Positions 49,075 through 59,950 of a stretch of 64,000 nt of DNA are shown here, one piece after another (position 1 is the stretch's first letter; every line of letters begins with the position of its first letter). A model generated the notes under the pieces. It worked only from the letters and a program-made list of their open reading frames with translations, did no database searches and was not told where the DNA came from. Source of the stretch: Alligator mississippiensis (Eukaryota; Chordata; Crocodylia; Alligatoridae). The DNA is taken from NCBI RefSeq assembly GCF_030867095.1, contig NC_081824.1, positions 344,094,203 to 344,158,202 on the forward strand. Direction: 5' to 3'. The position numbers and the translations under genes are program-made.

Positions 49075-49805
49075 GCCTACAAGACCAGAGTCTGCAGGAG
49101 TGATGTGATAGCAGAAAGCCTTCATATCAGTTTCACTTCCCTGCTTCATTTCCCTGAACAGCAGGGTCCCAGGCTCATGTAGGGGGTGTGAAAGGGGGGT
49201 AGCCAGATACTGGGGTTATTGCATGGCCTCCTGCTTGTGCTTCCTGGGAGCTGGGTGCCCCCCCACACACTCCAGCCAACCTCAACAACTGCACTACTTT
49301 TCAAGCCCTGCCCTGGAAAGCAGACTTTGTTGATTTTACCTCCCTCCCAGGGACTCTAGGTTCCAGTCTCATATGGGCCCAGGGGTGGAAACATAGGGGT
49401 AGCCAGGTGCTGAGGAAGGGGTAGCGCTATGCTTCTGGTTGAAAAAACATGGAGCTCTTGGAGGGCCCCTGAAGCACAAGCCCTCTAGAAACCACAAGCG
49501 GGGGCCACACAACTCTTTCAGCATGCGGCTACCCCTCCATTACACCTCTCCACCCCAAATGAGCCTAGGACCCCCCTGAGTGGAGTCCGTTTCCTGTGTT
49601 GGGGTCTAGGCTGCTGCCCCCTCCCCACACACACTTTTTTTAATACTTTGGATTCTTATTTGAATTTGTTACGTTTATCACATGCATCATATTTGTACAC
49701 CCAACAGTGCTAACATTGCATGGCATCCTGTAGCACCCCAAAAAGGATCTCAAAGCACCTCACAGTGCTGTGGCACCCTGGCTAAGAATCACTGATTTAA
49801 AGTTT

Positions 49806-49915
49806 TGATGGGCAAGGATTTTTTGTGATATCTTTTATTGGACCAACCGTAGAGTTGGGAGATCTGTTGGACAAGCTTTCAGGCATCCAGTGTCCTTCCT
49901 CAGGCCCCATGGTTT
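49806..49915 (+). repeat. Copy of an unnamed interspersed repeat
   Basis: GATATCTTTTATTGGACC, then GACAAGCTTTCAGGCATCC and CCTTCCTCAGG, match the segment at 1236-1345 and the reverse copies at 4966-5029 and 23737-23830. I recognise the motif as common in reptile genomes but cannot assign a class. Confidence 0.55.
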
Positions 49916-50022
49916 TGATGCAATTTTACTACTAATAAATAGCAGCAAGAGATTATAACACTATTTATATTATAATATCAGCAAGGGGCTGTGCCCAGCT
50001 TAGGGCTGCTAGTCTGCTAAGT

Positions 50023-50699
50023 CCGGGGTGGGCAATTATTTTGGCTAGAGGACCACTTAATGAGTTTTGGTGAGCTGTCGAGGGCTGCACACAAGATGTT
50101 TTAGAAGGTATGATTTTAACAAAACATATACAAAAAACAAATCATATATTAAAAAACAACCATTTACTATAACATATTTTAATTTAATTAAAAAAATGTT
50201 TGTCCTGATTCATGTTTTTTGACTAGTGTTTATAGAGGGCATTGCATAATAGCTAAAAATAAAGCCTTACTCTTGTATATTGTAGGGGTGGTGGGATGCA
50301 TGTGGAGGAGGGGTTGGAGGAGTGGGGGTACACAGGTGCTAGGTACCCAGAGCTGGCTGGGAGTGGGGGGAGGGAGGGGAGGGGCAAGGGGTATGTACAG
50401 CAGTCCCCCATCCAGCCCACAGCTGCCCCTGCAGCACTCTGCATGGGGCTGAACCCTACCTGTTCCCACATGGGGCAGTCTGCACCGCACTCCCCCCAAC
50501 CCCAGAGCCAGCCCCTCCTAGCACACACAGCTTCCCAGTGGGGCTGTTGCTACTGCAGCTGCCTGGGTGGTGCTGAGCTCAGCCCCAGGCAGAGCACCGT
50601 GGGCCAGGTCCAACCAACTAGTGGATGTCCACCTGCAGGCCAGACCCAATCAGTTGGTGGGCCAGATCCAGCCCATGGGCCATGTTTTGCCTACCCCTG
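50023..50699. mobile_element. hAT-like element, 677 bp
   Basis: The ends CCGGGGTGGGCAATTATTT and GTTTTGCCTACCCCTG are inverted, and TGCTAAGT (50015-50022) and TGCTAAAT (50700-50707) flank it. The interior is G-rich and carries overlapping spurious frames. No transposase remains. Confidence 0.9.
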
Positions 50700-50719
50700 T
50701 GCTAAATACTGTATAGATG

Positions 50720-50932
50720 CAGGGCCGTCCCGGGGGGGGGGGGGGAGGGTGGTTAGCAAATTGGGGCAATTGCCCCAGGCCCCATGGTTTGGGGGCCCTG
50801 CAGAGCCAGGCGGAGTAGCCACAGCAAGCTCCCCCCGCCACTGAATCCGCCGCCAGCTTCCTTGTGTCCGGGGGCAGGGCCCCACACAGGCTGATTTGCC
50901 CCAGGCCCTGCATCCTGCTCAGGTCGTCTCTG
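50720..50932. mobile_element. hAT-like element with perfect 8-bp duplication
   Basis: It starts CAGGGCCGTCCC and ends AGGTCGTCTCTG, with TATAGATG at 50712-50719 and again at 50933-50940. The interior has a G12-type run and GGCAATTGCCCCAGGCCCC. Confidence 0.9.
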
Positions 50933-51379
50933 TATAGATGTATATTAAAAGATCATCTCTACCTCAAAGACTTGACAATTCTAGATTTCTATCCAACAAC
51001 TGGATACGCAGAGCTGAGCCTCTGATCTCACACAGAGCCTCAAAGTCAGCAGCACTCCACAAGGCTGCAGGGAAAGATCAGATTGCAGGATCAGGAGCTT
51101 AATTTTAAAGAAAACCACAAGTGAACAAAACAGACAGGAACAAAGGGAAGAGATGCCAGTATAGCAGTAAAACAAACATACTTAACAAACATATCTACCC
51201 CTTTGTAGATATGTTAGACTAGGAAAAGATGTACCAAGGAGGAACTTGTTAGAAGAAAGATGCCTTGTTTCTTATACACCTATTCAAAAGTACTTTACTC
51301 TAAATCATAAATGGTATAGAAAAAATGAAGAGAGAGCTGCTACTCATCACATCTCATAATACCAAACTAAAGCATTAAC

Positions 51380-51610
51380 GATGAAATCAAGCAGCAGGTA
51401 TAAAGCAAAGAAGAGGATGTGCATTTTTACACAATGCATGATTAACTTGTGGAACTCCCTGCCATGGGAAGTTGTGGAAGCAAATAAACTAAGCAGACCC
51501 TCAAAGACGGTTTAGACAAATTTAAGGAGAATGGGTCTATCAGGGGTGATTAAATATAATCATAAACATAATTGTAGGGTCAGGACGTCCCTATACCTAT
51601 GAGTAGAAAC
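51380..51610 (+). mobile_element. Old CR1/L3-like LINE remnant
   Basis: AACTTGTGGAACTCCCTGCC, then TTTAGACAAATTTAAGGAG, is the C-terminal region of an ancient CR1-like LINE, heavily decayed. Confidence 0.7.
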
Positions 51611-52949
51611 AGATGTTGCTTTCTGTTCACTTTGTGCCATAATAAACATTTTTACAGTGGCACAAAGCAAAAGTAAATAGATGTCTATACCCTTTGTCAT
51701 ACCACAAATACCCAAAAGGTAGTGGCTGTGACAAAAGGTAATAATAATTTGTGCTGCTTCATTGTGGCAGATGTTTATTTGCTTTATAGCAGGGGAGTGC
51801 AAGCAGCCTGGAGCTGCCCATAGCCTTCAGTCACCCAGCATCTGCCCAACTTTCCCCATTTCTAGAGATGCCCCCAGGATCTGTGAGGTGCATCTTTGGA
51901 AGCAGGGTTCTGTAAGATCAACAGATAGGAAAATGGGTCACTGTTTCGCCCAATGAAGGGGATCAGCTGTGCCAAAACACAACCTGGCACAGATGATCCA
52001 ATTCATTTGGTAACATCTATTTCTAGCCACAGATCACCGGTAACCAGGAGCATATGACAGGGGATAGATCACTTTTGACATGCCCTGTTTCTTATACACC
52101 TATTCAAAAGCACTTTACTATTTCTCAAGAACCAGAATACAGACCTAAACAAACCATGGTATAGAAACCCCTATGTGCTTTCATTTAATGAAGTAGCTGT
52201 AGCTTTGGCAATGTTTTGTTGGTTACAGGTGAAATGGAAAATCTTTAAAAATAAAAACCAAAACGGTCCAGAATCCCAGGTTTTCAATGTTAAATACTGG
52301 TATGTTTTTAAAATGTATGATGGGATTTTCAAACATACTCAGAAGCCTAACTCTAGCTGGCAAAGGACCAACTGGATTTCCAGGAGAGCAGTTGAGCTAA
52401 TCTTGGAAATAAAACTTAAATTTACATGACTTAAAAAAATTCTACGCTATCTCCACTTGCTTGTCAGGTCCTAAAGACCCTCCTCACACTTGATGTTTCT
52501 CTTACAAAAAACAGAGCAGAAGCTGCATTCCTAACCTTGCTTTGTTTGTATGTATTAGCTCAATTGCTGCTGGAGAAACACAACATACCCAAGGGCCTGG
52601 ATTCAAGTCCTGGAAGTTCACCTTTACATGAACTCTTTCCCTTGAATATAAATAATGCAACTTTGATGATGCTTACCAAAAGACAACCCAAAACAAACAT
52701 GTCAAACATTAACATCAGAATTTACCTGCCCCTGAAGGGCGATGTGAAGCTATCTTTACTTCTGGAGGAAATCTATACACTCTGGTAAGTCCGAATTCAG
52801 CCCTTCAATAATCAGGTGCAACTCCACTTGACTTCAATTGGACTCATATCTGCTTATCCCAACAACAAACTCCTTTGTGTAGCTGATTAAGTGACCTGCT
52901 GAAGAGCTCACAGTTAGTAACAGAGCTGGAGAGAAATCAGGAAGTATGG

Positions 52950-54025
52950 GTTGGATGAATGGACTGTAAGGTCAATAAAAAACTGGCTTGATCATCAAGC
53001 TCAGAGGGTAGCAGTAAATGAATCAATATCTAGCTGGCAGCCAGTATCAAGTAGAGTACCCCAGAGGGAGAGGGTCAGTTCTGAAGCTGGTTTTGTTCAA
53101 TGTTTTCCTCAATGATCTGAAAGATAGTGCACCCACAGCAAGCTTACAGATGACAACAAGCGGGGGGGGGGGGAGTAGTAGATATGCTGGAGGGTAGTGC
53201 TAAGATTCAGAGACCTCAACAAAATGGAGGATTGGACCAAAAGAAATCTCATGAACTTCAATAAAGAGAAGGGCAAAGTCTTGCACATAGGACGGAACAA
53301 TCTCATGCACCAGTACAGGCTGGACACTGACTGGCAAAGCAGCAGCTCTGCAGAAAAGGACTTGGGGGTTACAGTGGACAGTAAGCTGAATGCAAGTCAA
53401 CAGTGAGCCCTTGTTGTGAAGAAGGCTAATGGCATACTGGGCTGCATTGGTAGGAGACCAGCAGATCAAAGGAAGTGATATTTGCCCTCTATTCAGCACT
53501 AGTGAGGCCACATCTTGAGTGTATTCAGTTTTGGGCCCCCCACTACAGAAAGGATGCAGACAAATTGGCGGGTCCAGCGAAAGGCAACAGAAATGGTTAC
53601 GGGGTTGGAGCATATGACTTTTGAGGGGAGGCTGAGGGAACTGGGCTTATTTAGTTTGGAGAAGAGAAGACTGAGGGTGGATTTAATAGCAGCCTTCAAC
53701 TACCTGAAGGGTGATTCCAAAGAAGATGGAGCTAGATTGTTTTCAGTGGTGGCAGATGATAGAACAAGGAGCAATGGTCTCAAGTTACAGCAAGGAAGTT
53801 TAAGTTAGATATTAAGAAAAACTCTCTCACTAGGAGGGTAGTAAAGCACTGGAACAGGTTACCCAGAAAGGTGGTAGAATCTCCATTCTTGGAGGTTTTC
53901 AAGACCCGGCTAGACAAATATTCACCTGGGATGATCTAGTTGGGGATGGTCCTGCTTTGAGCAGGGGGTTGGACTAGATGACCCCCTGAGGTCCCTTCCA
54001 ACTCTAACTTTCTATGATTCTAATA
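52950..54025 (+). mobile_element. CR1 LINE 3' fragment, about 1.1 kb
   Basis: Successive frames encode CR1 reverse-transcriptase tail segments: NLMNFNKEKGKVLHIGRNN, then [20 protein letters not shown], followed by the 3' end GGACTAGATGACCCCCTGAG and TCTATGATTCT. A G-run at about 53162 interrupts it. It is 5'-truncated. Confidence 0.92.
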
Positions 54026-54561
54026 CTGGCTCCCAGGTCCCCGCTTATATCTATACCCACATTGTTTGAAATATGTAAACAAGATTTAAAAAATATTATG
54101 TAGTCCTGGGTGATTTATTAGTTCACCACTTCATTCAGAAGAAACAAAGCATCTGTTTCTGGAATGCGATTTGCAAGACTGACAATCAATTACCAACTGA
54201 TGCCCTCCTTACCCCCACCCCAACCTTTCCCATAAAACTTAAACAACAAAAATAAATGAGATTTTCCACATATCTCAGATAACAGAAAATGGACACAACT
54301 GCTGTACCAGAACTAATGTTTTCAGTGTTCACGTTTTTTCAATTCACTTTTTAACGTCCAGCTATGAAAATGCATCCAAGTAGGCTTTTTGTCAAATGCA
54401 GTGAAAACCAGATTCCCTCCAATATCCTGAACACAAACAAATAGGCAAGCAGAAGAAAACAAAATCAGAAATCTAGGGACGTAAGTAGGTAAAATGAATG
54501 GGGGAAGAGGCATGTAACATTATCCCTATCACTGCAAAGGGGAAAATCACAAGCCTTTTAG

Positions 54562-55391
54562 TAGGGGTGTGTGAAACAGGCCGTACTAGATTTGGATTCG
54601 GCCCAAATCGGGGACAGTGATTTGATTTGTTGATTCAGATCACTGTCCCCGATTTGATTTGGCTGAATCTGAACCTGAAGATTCAATGTTGATTCAGAGA
54701 ATCAGCGATTTAGCCACAGACGCAGCTTTAAATATTTTTTCTACCTACCTCAAGGTACCCGGCGCAGCTTGTGAACGTTGAGATGCTGGGGGCAGATGGA
54801 GTGTCTCACAGGGACCCCCTGTGTGCCCGGTAGCAAACCCAGAAGTGGACTGGAAGTACTTCTGGTCCACTTCCGGGTCCACTGCCATGTGCACGGGATA
54901 GGGGGAGAGGCGCTCCCTCCCCCCCCACCCCCGTGTCCTCCCAGCTCAGTGATTGGCTGCAAGGGGACCCTGGGTGCCCCCCTCCCCAGACCCAGAAGAC
55001 ACTAGTTGCCAAGGCGGGAGGCTGGGGGGGGGTGGGGCCTGCGTGCTCCCGGGTGGACCCGGAAGAGGAACAGAAGTGCTTCTGGTCCACTTCTGGGTCT
55101 GCTGACAAGTGCGCTGGGGAGCCCCCCGCAGTCCTTTGGGACATTCCATGAGCCCCAGCACTGCAGCACTCATGAGCTGTCTGGTACCTAGAGGTATGTA
55201 GAAAAAACATTTAAAGCTGTATCTATGTCCAAATCGCCAAATCTTTCCGAATCTCTCCAAATCAGTTCGGAGGGTACCAATTCGATTCAGAAAGATTAAA
55301 GGGTCTCCTGATTCGATTCACATATTCGGCCACCAAATCAGGCCAAATCTCCACAAAATCAAATCAGGGACTGAAGTTTTGCATAGCCCTA
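54562..55391. mobile_element. Foldback element with long inverted arms, complete copy
   Basis: It starts TAGGGGTGTGTGAAAC and ends GAAGTTTTGCATAGCCCTA, flanked by near-identical CCTTTTAG and CCTTTAGC. The arms (about 54562-54790 and 55150-55391) are inverted copies over roughly 230 bp, sharing CAGCTTTAAATATTTTTTCT and GGTACC blocks. The GC-rich middle has several TTCTGG[G/T]TC-type repeats. The duplication length suggests hAT kinship, but the arms are far longer than usual hAT ends. It has no coding capacity. Confidence 0.85.
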
Positions 55392-55399
55392 CCTTTAGC

Positions 55400-57600
55400 T
55401 AGGCTGGGGAACAACCAGGCAGTTTTTAGTTTCTCACTGCATCATTTTAGTTTGAAGCTGAAAGTGACTATTTTCTTCATTATTTCACTTCAAAATACCT
55501 TTTTCCTTAAATGCTGTCTATAAGAGTTGTGAGAAAGAAAAGTATGTCAACTATTCTTTGGAGTAAGTAGGCTCAACTAAAGACTGAACTCTTCTACACT
55601 CCCAGGAAGACAATTCCTGTTATCTTCCATTTTCTACTGTAATTCATATATTCTGGTTAACAACTAAGCACTCCATTTATGAATGATGCTCCTTATTATC
55701 AAAAATTGAGTCCAGAAAGAACAAGGACCATGCCCTGATTTCTACAGCAAGTTCCCACTGATCTCTTTCCAGCCTCAAACCAGCAATAGTCCAAAAACAT
55801 CAAATTGACAGATGGCATCCTAGCACAACACTGTTACAAGTTCTACCCCAAGACTCCTGCTTGAGGTGCTCGAGCCCCAGAGGCACTCCTTTTCTTTTTG
55901 TCTTGGCTTTTCTCCATAAAACCAAGATTTTTACCTTATTTTTCAAACACTATAGCACTTTGACAAGGACTTGTGTTTATCTGGCTCTTAGTAATCAAAA
56001 GCAGATTCAAAGAGATCTTGCACAAGCCAAGAAGACTTTCCAGTATCCATACTTCTTGAGCTAGAACTATTCATAAACAAGAGTGGCAGAATGAGCCCTT
56101 CAATATTCATAACATCGCTCCAAGGAAGGCAAGTTTTATTACTGTGATGAATGCACAGCACTTGGTAAGGATTATTGATCTGTAGCCCAAAAATGTAATT
56201 TATGTATTGGATTTCTAAGAGGGTGCGTTAAACTATCAAAAGGGAGATGGTTCCAACTGACACGGCCTGCATGGTAATAGCAGAGGTATACACAGAAAAC
56301 CACAGCAAGATCCTGGATAAAGCATAAGAAAAAAACCTCCCACATGATTTCAACCCAAGATAAGTAAGAGCAAAAAAAGACCTATCACCAAAAGGGGCCA
56401 CAATTCAGGTAGCTCTGTAACAGCGACATGTGTACACATGCATAAATAGTAAGCATCTGTTTTTTCAGTAGAGATATAGTCTGTTTTATTTATCCTTATG
56501 CAAATACGAATCAAGTTGTGACAGAACTTTCAGCATGGTGGGCACTGCAGTTTGCTCTCAGCTAGCCAAACAAAACCACTCCTGTAATTAGCCTGCTCAT
56601 TACCTCTCACAAGAAGCAGAGTTGCTCAAACTTATAAAGAAAAAAAGTGAAAAGTAATTACAATATTTTTAAAACGATGCCCCATAAGAATTAAGATTAA
56701 GTAAAAGTCTAACATTATCCCTCTCTCTACATCTTTCTCTGAGGAATTTTTCTATCATCTTCCACATCAGTCTACTGAAGAAACTCAGATATTTCGCCTC
56801 TCCTTTTCATCTCTCTGCAACTTACTCTCCTATTCATTCATCAGCCTCCATTGTCCCTGTCCTTGTGTTTGATTTTGTTTCCACAGCATCTTTGTTTATT
56901 TATTGAAAGCTTTTCTAATCTTTTGCATTTGGTTTTGAATGTTTTCATTCCCCCCCCTCCCCTGTCATTTTAAAGCCTCTTCTTACCCTGTTGTATGCTG
57001 GGACTGTTCAGTCTGTTCCTGGTCTCCTCCTCCTCATTCGGGTCCCACCCCGTTTTTCTTAAGAAAAGCTTCCTCACCATCTCTTTGCTTGCTTTTCTTT
57101 TCCTGTGCTCATTCATTATCTGCCCCAACATTGCACGGCACCATAAAGCCAGCCAGACCTCTTATTCAGTGTGTAAGTGGCCACCACATTTTGTTGGTCT
57201 TCAGCAAGCCAAAAATGAGAACCAGACAAAGTGAAGGCCTGCTGAGATCACCTCCTAGAGAAAATGAAAGGACTTGAGGGAAAGGTAGCTGTTTTTCTAC
57301 AGGGAGCAATTAAACGACCTAGTGCCAGGCATTGAAGGGACACAAAATCCAGCACATACCCCCACCCGCTGTAATCCATTTGGCTTGAATGAAGCCCCAC
57401 AGGCTTTATGGCTGTGCTGTTCCCCCACAAACCGCAGGCCTGAGGGGCCACAGCATGCAACCCCCACCTGCCATTTGAGAGCAAAATAAAAAAGCCACTG
57501 GGTGCCAGAGGCCACAAAAGCACCCCTGGGTAGACCCACACGTGTAGCTTACTAGGGAAGGAGTTTCATGCCAGCGCTGTATTCTGCCACTCCCTGAATT
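55400..57600. other. Part of CHST10 intron 1 without recognised features
   Basis: No exon or transposon end is supported. 56930-57240 is pyrimidine-rich. Frames near 57250-57600 run into the GC-rich promoter flank and have no recognisable content. Confidence 0.5.
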
Positions 57601-57770
57601 TGGGCTCACCGCGCACTCCCATCAAGAGCAAGAAAGGTCTCCAGGCTCCGCGGGTCCCCATCAACTTTCTCCCTAAAGGGAGGGCCCCCAGTCTGTTTTC
57701 CTAACAAAGTGCTGTCACGCCAGGCTGGTCTCTGGCAGCGCGGATCCCACCTCCTGCAGCAGGGTGGACT

Positions 57771-58003
57771 CGGCGTTTCTCAACCTGCGGGTGGCGGGAA
57801 GACAGTCGAGGGCTAGGAACAAACTGGAACCAGGGATTCTCTTTACAGGAGAAAAACGCGGGGGGCCACCGCTTGCCCCCTGCAGGCGGGCGCAGCTCCA
57901 GCCCGCTTGGGCCCCCCACACACTGGGGGCAGCGGGCTAGAAGCGAGGGGCACGGCGGCGAGCTTGCCCGTGGATGGTTACAAACGGGTCCTGGGGCAGA
58001 AAC
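57771..58003. mobile_element. hAT-like copy (TTTCTCAACC family) within the CpG island
   Basis: CGGCGTTTCTCAACCTGCGG at the left and GGTTACAAACGGGTCCTGG near the right align with the 48817-49074 element, as does the internal CCCCCCACACACTGGGGG. The right terminus is lost. Here the copy is full of CpG, unlike its intronic relative. Confidence 0.75.
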
Positions 58004-58169
58004 GGGAGGATTCGAGCCGCGCCGCTTCTCTGTGCCCGAGCTGGCTCGTGCCAGGGCTCCCCTGCTGGGCTGGAGGGGCGCAGCCCCCTGCCCCGCGGCC
58101 GCGACCCCGGGCCTGCTGCCTGCGCTGCGCTGGGCGGGGCGGGCCCTTTCCCCCCCGCGCGGCACTCAC

Positions 58170-58330
58170 CGGCTCTGCGGCCCCGGGGCCGAGCGGGCGG
58201 CTGCGGCGGCGGCTATGCCGGGGCCTGCCTTAGCAGCCGGGCCGGGATCGCTGCTGCTGCCGCTGCTGCTTCATGCCCCGCGCCTGCAGCGGTGGCAGCT
58301 CCTCCCCGCCCCGCTCCTCTCAGCTCCATG
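58170..58330 (-). other. CHST10: CHST10 noncoding first exon (5' end estimated)
   Basis: A consensus donor on the minus strand (AGCCG followed by GTGAGTGCC; exon end at 58170, GT at 58169-58168) lies in the CpG island 9.7 kb upstream of coding exon 1. The start site is not marked by any motif, so the upper limit is a guess. Splicing to the acceptor at 48480-48479 is inferred. Confidence 0.55.
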
Positions 58331-58554
58331 GCCGCCTCCGTGCCCTCCCGCGGGGCCCCGGCTCCCAGCGGCGCGGAAGCGAGGGCCGGCTCCGCCCGCT
58401 CGCAGCGCCCGCCTCCGCCCGGCTGCGGCTCCGGGGGGGGCGGGGAGCCCGCGCCGGTTCTCGGGGCTGTGCGGCCGCCCGGACCTCACACACCCGCTGC
58501 GTCCCTCGCCCCTTGTCCTCTCGATCCGACACCCCACGCCTTCATGTCCTCATG

Positions 58555-58775
58555 ATGGCCCCCCTACAGGAGGCAAAAGTGGGTCGCGAACACACTTGAA
58601 AAATGGCTTCTCCCTCACAGGAGGGGAACCGGGGACTCTTCCCTTGCCCGCCAGGAGCTGCTCCACACACCTACCCCCTGCCCTACAGTGGGGGTGGGAG
58701 CGAGGGGGCACTGTGTTGGGACGGCCCGCGGAGAAGGGTTAGAAACAGGTCCTGGTACGAAAGAGGTTGAGAGAA
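58555..58775. mobile_element. Second hAT-like copy beside the CpG island
   Basis: GTGGGTCGCGAACACAC at the left and GTTAGAAACAGGTCCTGG, then GAAAGAGGTTGAGAG, at the right align with the 48817-49074 and 57771-58003 copies. The left terminus is missing. Confidence 0.7.
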
Positions 58776-58886
58776 AAATAGAGGACGTGAAGGCATCCGG
58801 CTTCATATTGACAGAGGGCAACCAGATTACCCTCTACGATGGCCACCCTACTCGTGACCCAGGGGTTGAGAAACGCTGATCTAGTC

Positions 58887-59070
58887 CCGTGGTTCTCAAC
58901 CTTTTTCCCTACCGGGACCTATTTCCAAGGATCCGTGGCTGCTCCAACCCACACCCCCCTGGCCTTGCCGGTGCCCAACTCCCAGTCCCCTGGCCCCAGG
59001 ACTGTGCTGGTGTCCGTCACACCTGACCTGTGACCCCCTGTCCTCCCCAGCCCTGCCAGAGGGCTCCCCG
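58887..59070. mobile_element. hAT-like partial element (GGTTCTCAACC family)
   Basis: It starts CCGTGGTTCTCAACC after ATCTAGTC (58879-58886) and is followed by ATCTAGTC again (59071-59078). Its left 150 bp parallel the next element (AAGGATCC[G/A]TGGC, TGCTGGTGTCC). The right terminus is absent. Confidence 0.75.
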
Positions 59071-59078
59071 ATCTAGTC

Positions 59079-59646
59079 TGGTGGTTCTCAACCTTTTTTC
59101 TACAGGGACCCATTTGCAAGGATCCACGGCCCGTCCCAACCCACACCTCCGTGGCTCTGCCTGTGCACAACCCCCAGTTCCCTGATGCCCTTAGACCTTG
59201 CTGGTGTCCCTCACACCCGACCCACAGCCTCTGCCCACCCCCCAGCTCCACCGGAAAGGCCCCCAGCTGCCCCCATCCCACTTGGGCCCGAGTGGAGTAA
59301 CTGCGGTGGCTCTGGATCATGCTGGCAGCAGCGGAGCAAATCCGGCCCCAGCAGGGGCTGGAGGGAGAAGGAGGAGAGGCCTGTAGCCAGGCAGCCTGGT
59401 CATGGCCCCTTTGACCCCTCAAGCAGCATCTCCCAGGCGCCCTGCCCCCACGAGCATGGGCATCTGTCTCAGTGCCACCAGCCTGGCTATGCAGCTCTTC
59501 CCTGCCCCCTTCCCCTGCTGGAAGGAGCAGGCACCTTCCCTTCACCTTTCTGCCCAGCCACAGTTTCTGTGCTTTTCTGGGACTTGCTCGCGACCCTTTG
59601 AAATATTCTTGCAATATTACTTTTGGGTCACAATTGAGAAACGCTG
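59079..59646. mobile_element. hAT-like element (GGTTCTCAACC family)
   Basis: It starts TGGTGGTTCTCAACC and ends AATTGAGAAACGCTG, flanked by ATCTAGTC at 59071-59078 and 59647-59654. The target lies in the 3' end of a minus-strand CR1 copy that continues after 59655. Confidence 0.85.
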
Positions 59647-59654
59647 ATCTAGTC

Positions 59655-59950
59655 CGACACCCTGCCTGAGGCAGGATCAGCCCTGTCCAAACCATCCTAT
59701 ACAACTGTCATCTAAACCAATGGTTTTCAGTCTGTGACCTGTGGACTCTGCAGACTATGTCAAAGGGGTCCACAAAGCATGACCGTGATCAATCAACAGT
59801 ATACATATACTCACACTTACCATTTAAAGGGGTCCACACCTCCATTTAGAATTTCCAAAGCGGTCCACAAATGAGAAAAAAGGTTGAAAACCACTGATCT
59901 AAACTTGACATGAGACCACCCTCAACCCTCAGACAATGCAGACCTAACAC
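59655..59950 (-). mobile_element. CR1 3' remnant split by a hAT insertion
   Basis: CCTGCCTGAGGCAGGATCAG and CAAACCATCCTATACAAC (59667-59705) are the reverse complement of the CR1 3' end seen at 61920-61975. The hAT element at 59718-59896 separates it from further old sequence. Confidence 0.65.
59718..59896. mobile_element. hAT-like element with perfect 8-bp duplication
   Basis: The ends CAATGGTTTTCAGTC and GGTTGAAAACCACTG are inverted, with ATCTAAAC at 59710-59717 and 59897-59904. The 179-bp interior repeats GGGGTCCACA/CGGTCCACAAA. Confidence 0.93.

Larger units (their letters stand above)
57600..58560 (-). promoter_or_regulatory. CHST10: CpG island promoter of CHST10
   Basis: This is the only stretch of the window with abundant, undecayed CpG (for example 57880-58480), and it contains the noncoding first exon donor at 58169. 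No TATA box is evident, as usual for CpG promoters. Long frames on both strands here are products of GC content. Part of the island (57771-58000) is related to a hAT element. Confidence 0.8.

Noticed and set aside
50296-50844. 182-codon plus-strand frame
   Set aside because: It spans the end of one hAT-like element and part of another; composition alone explains the open frame.
57873-58742. 289-codon plus-strand frame across the CpG island
   Set aside because: Stop codons are rare in such GC-rich sequence. The translation is proline/alanine-rich without domains, and it runs through two hAT pieces and antisense to the CHST10 first exon.
58919-59704. 261-codon minus-strand frame
   Set aside because: It crosses the boundaries of two hAT elements and ends in a CR1 remnant, so it cannot be one gene.
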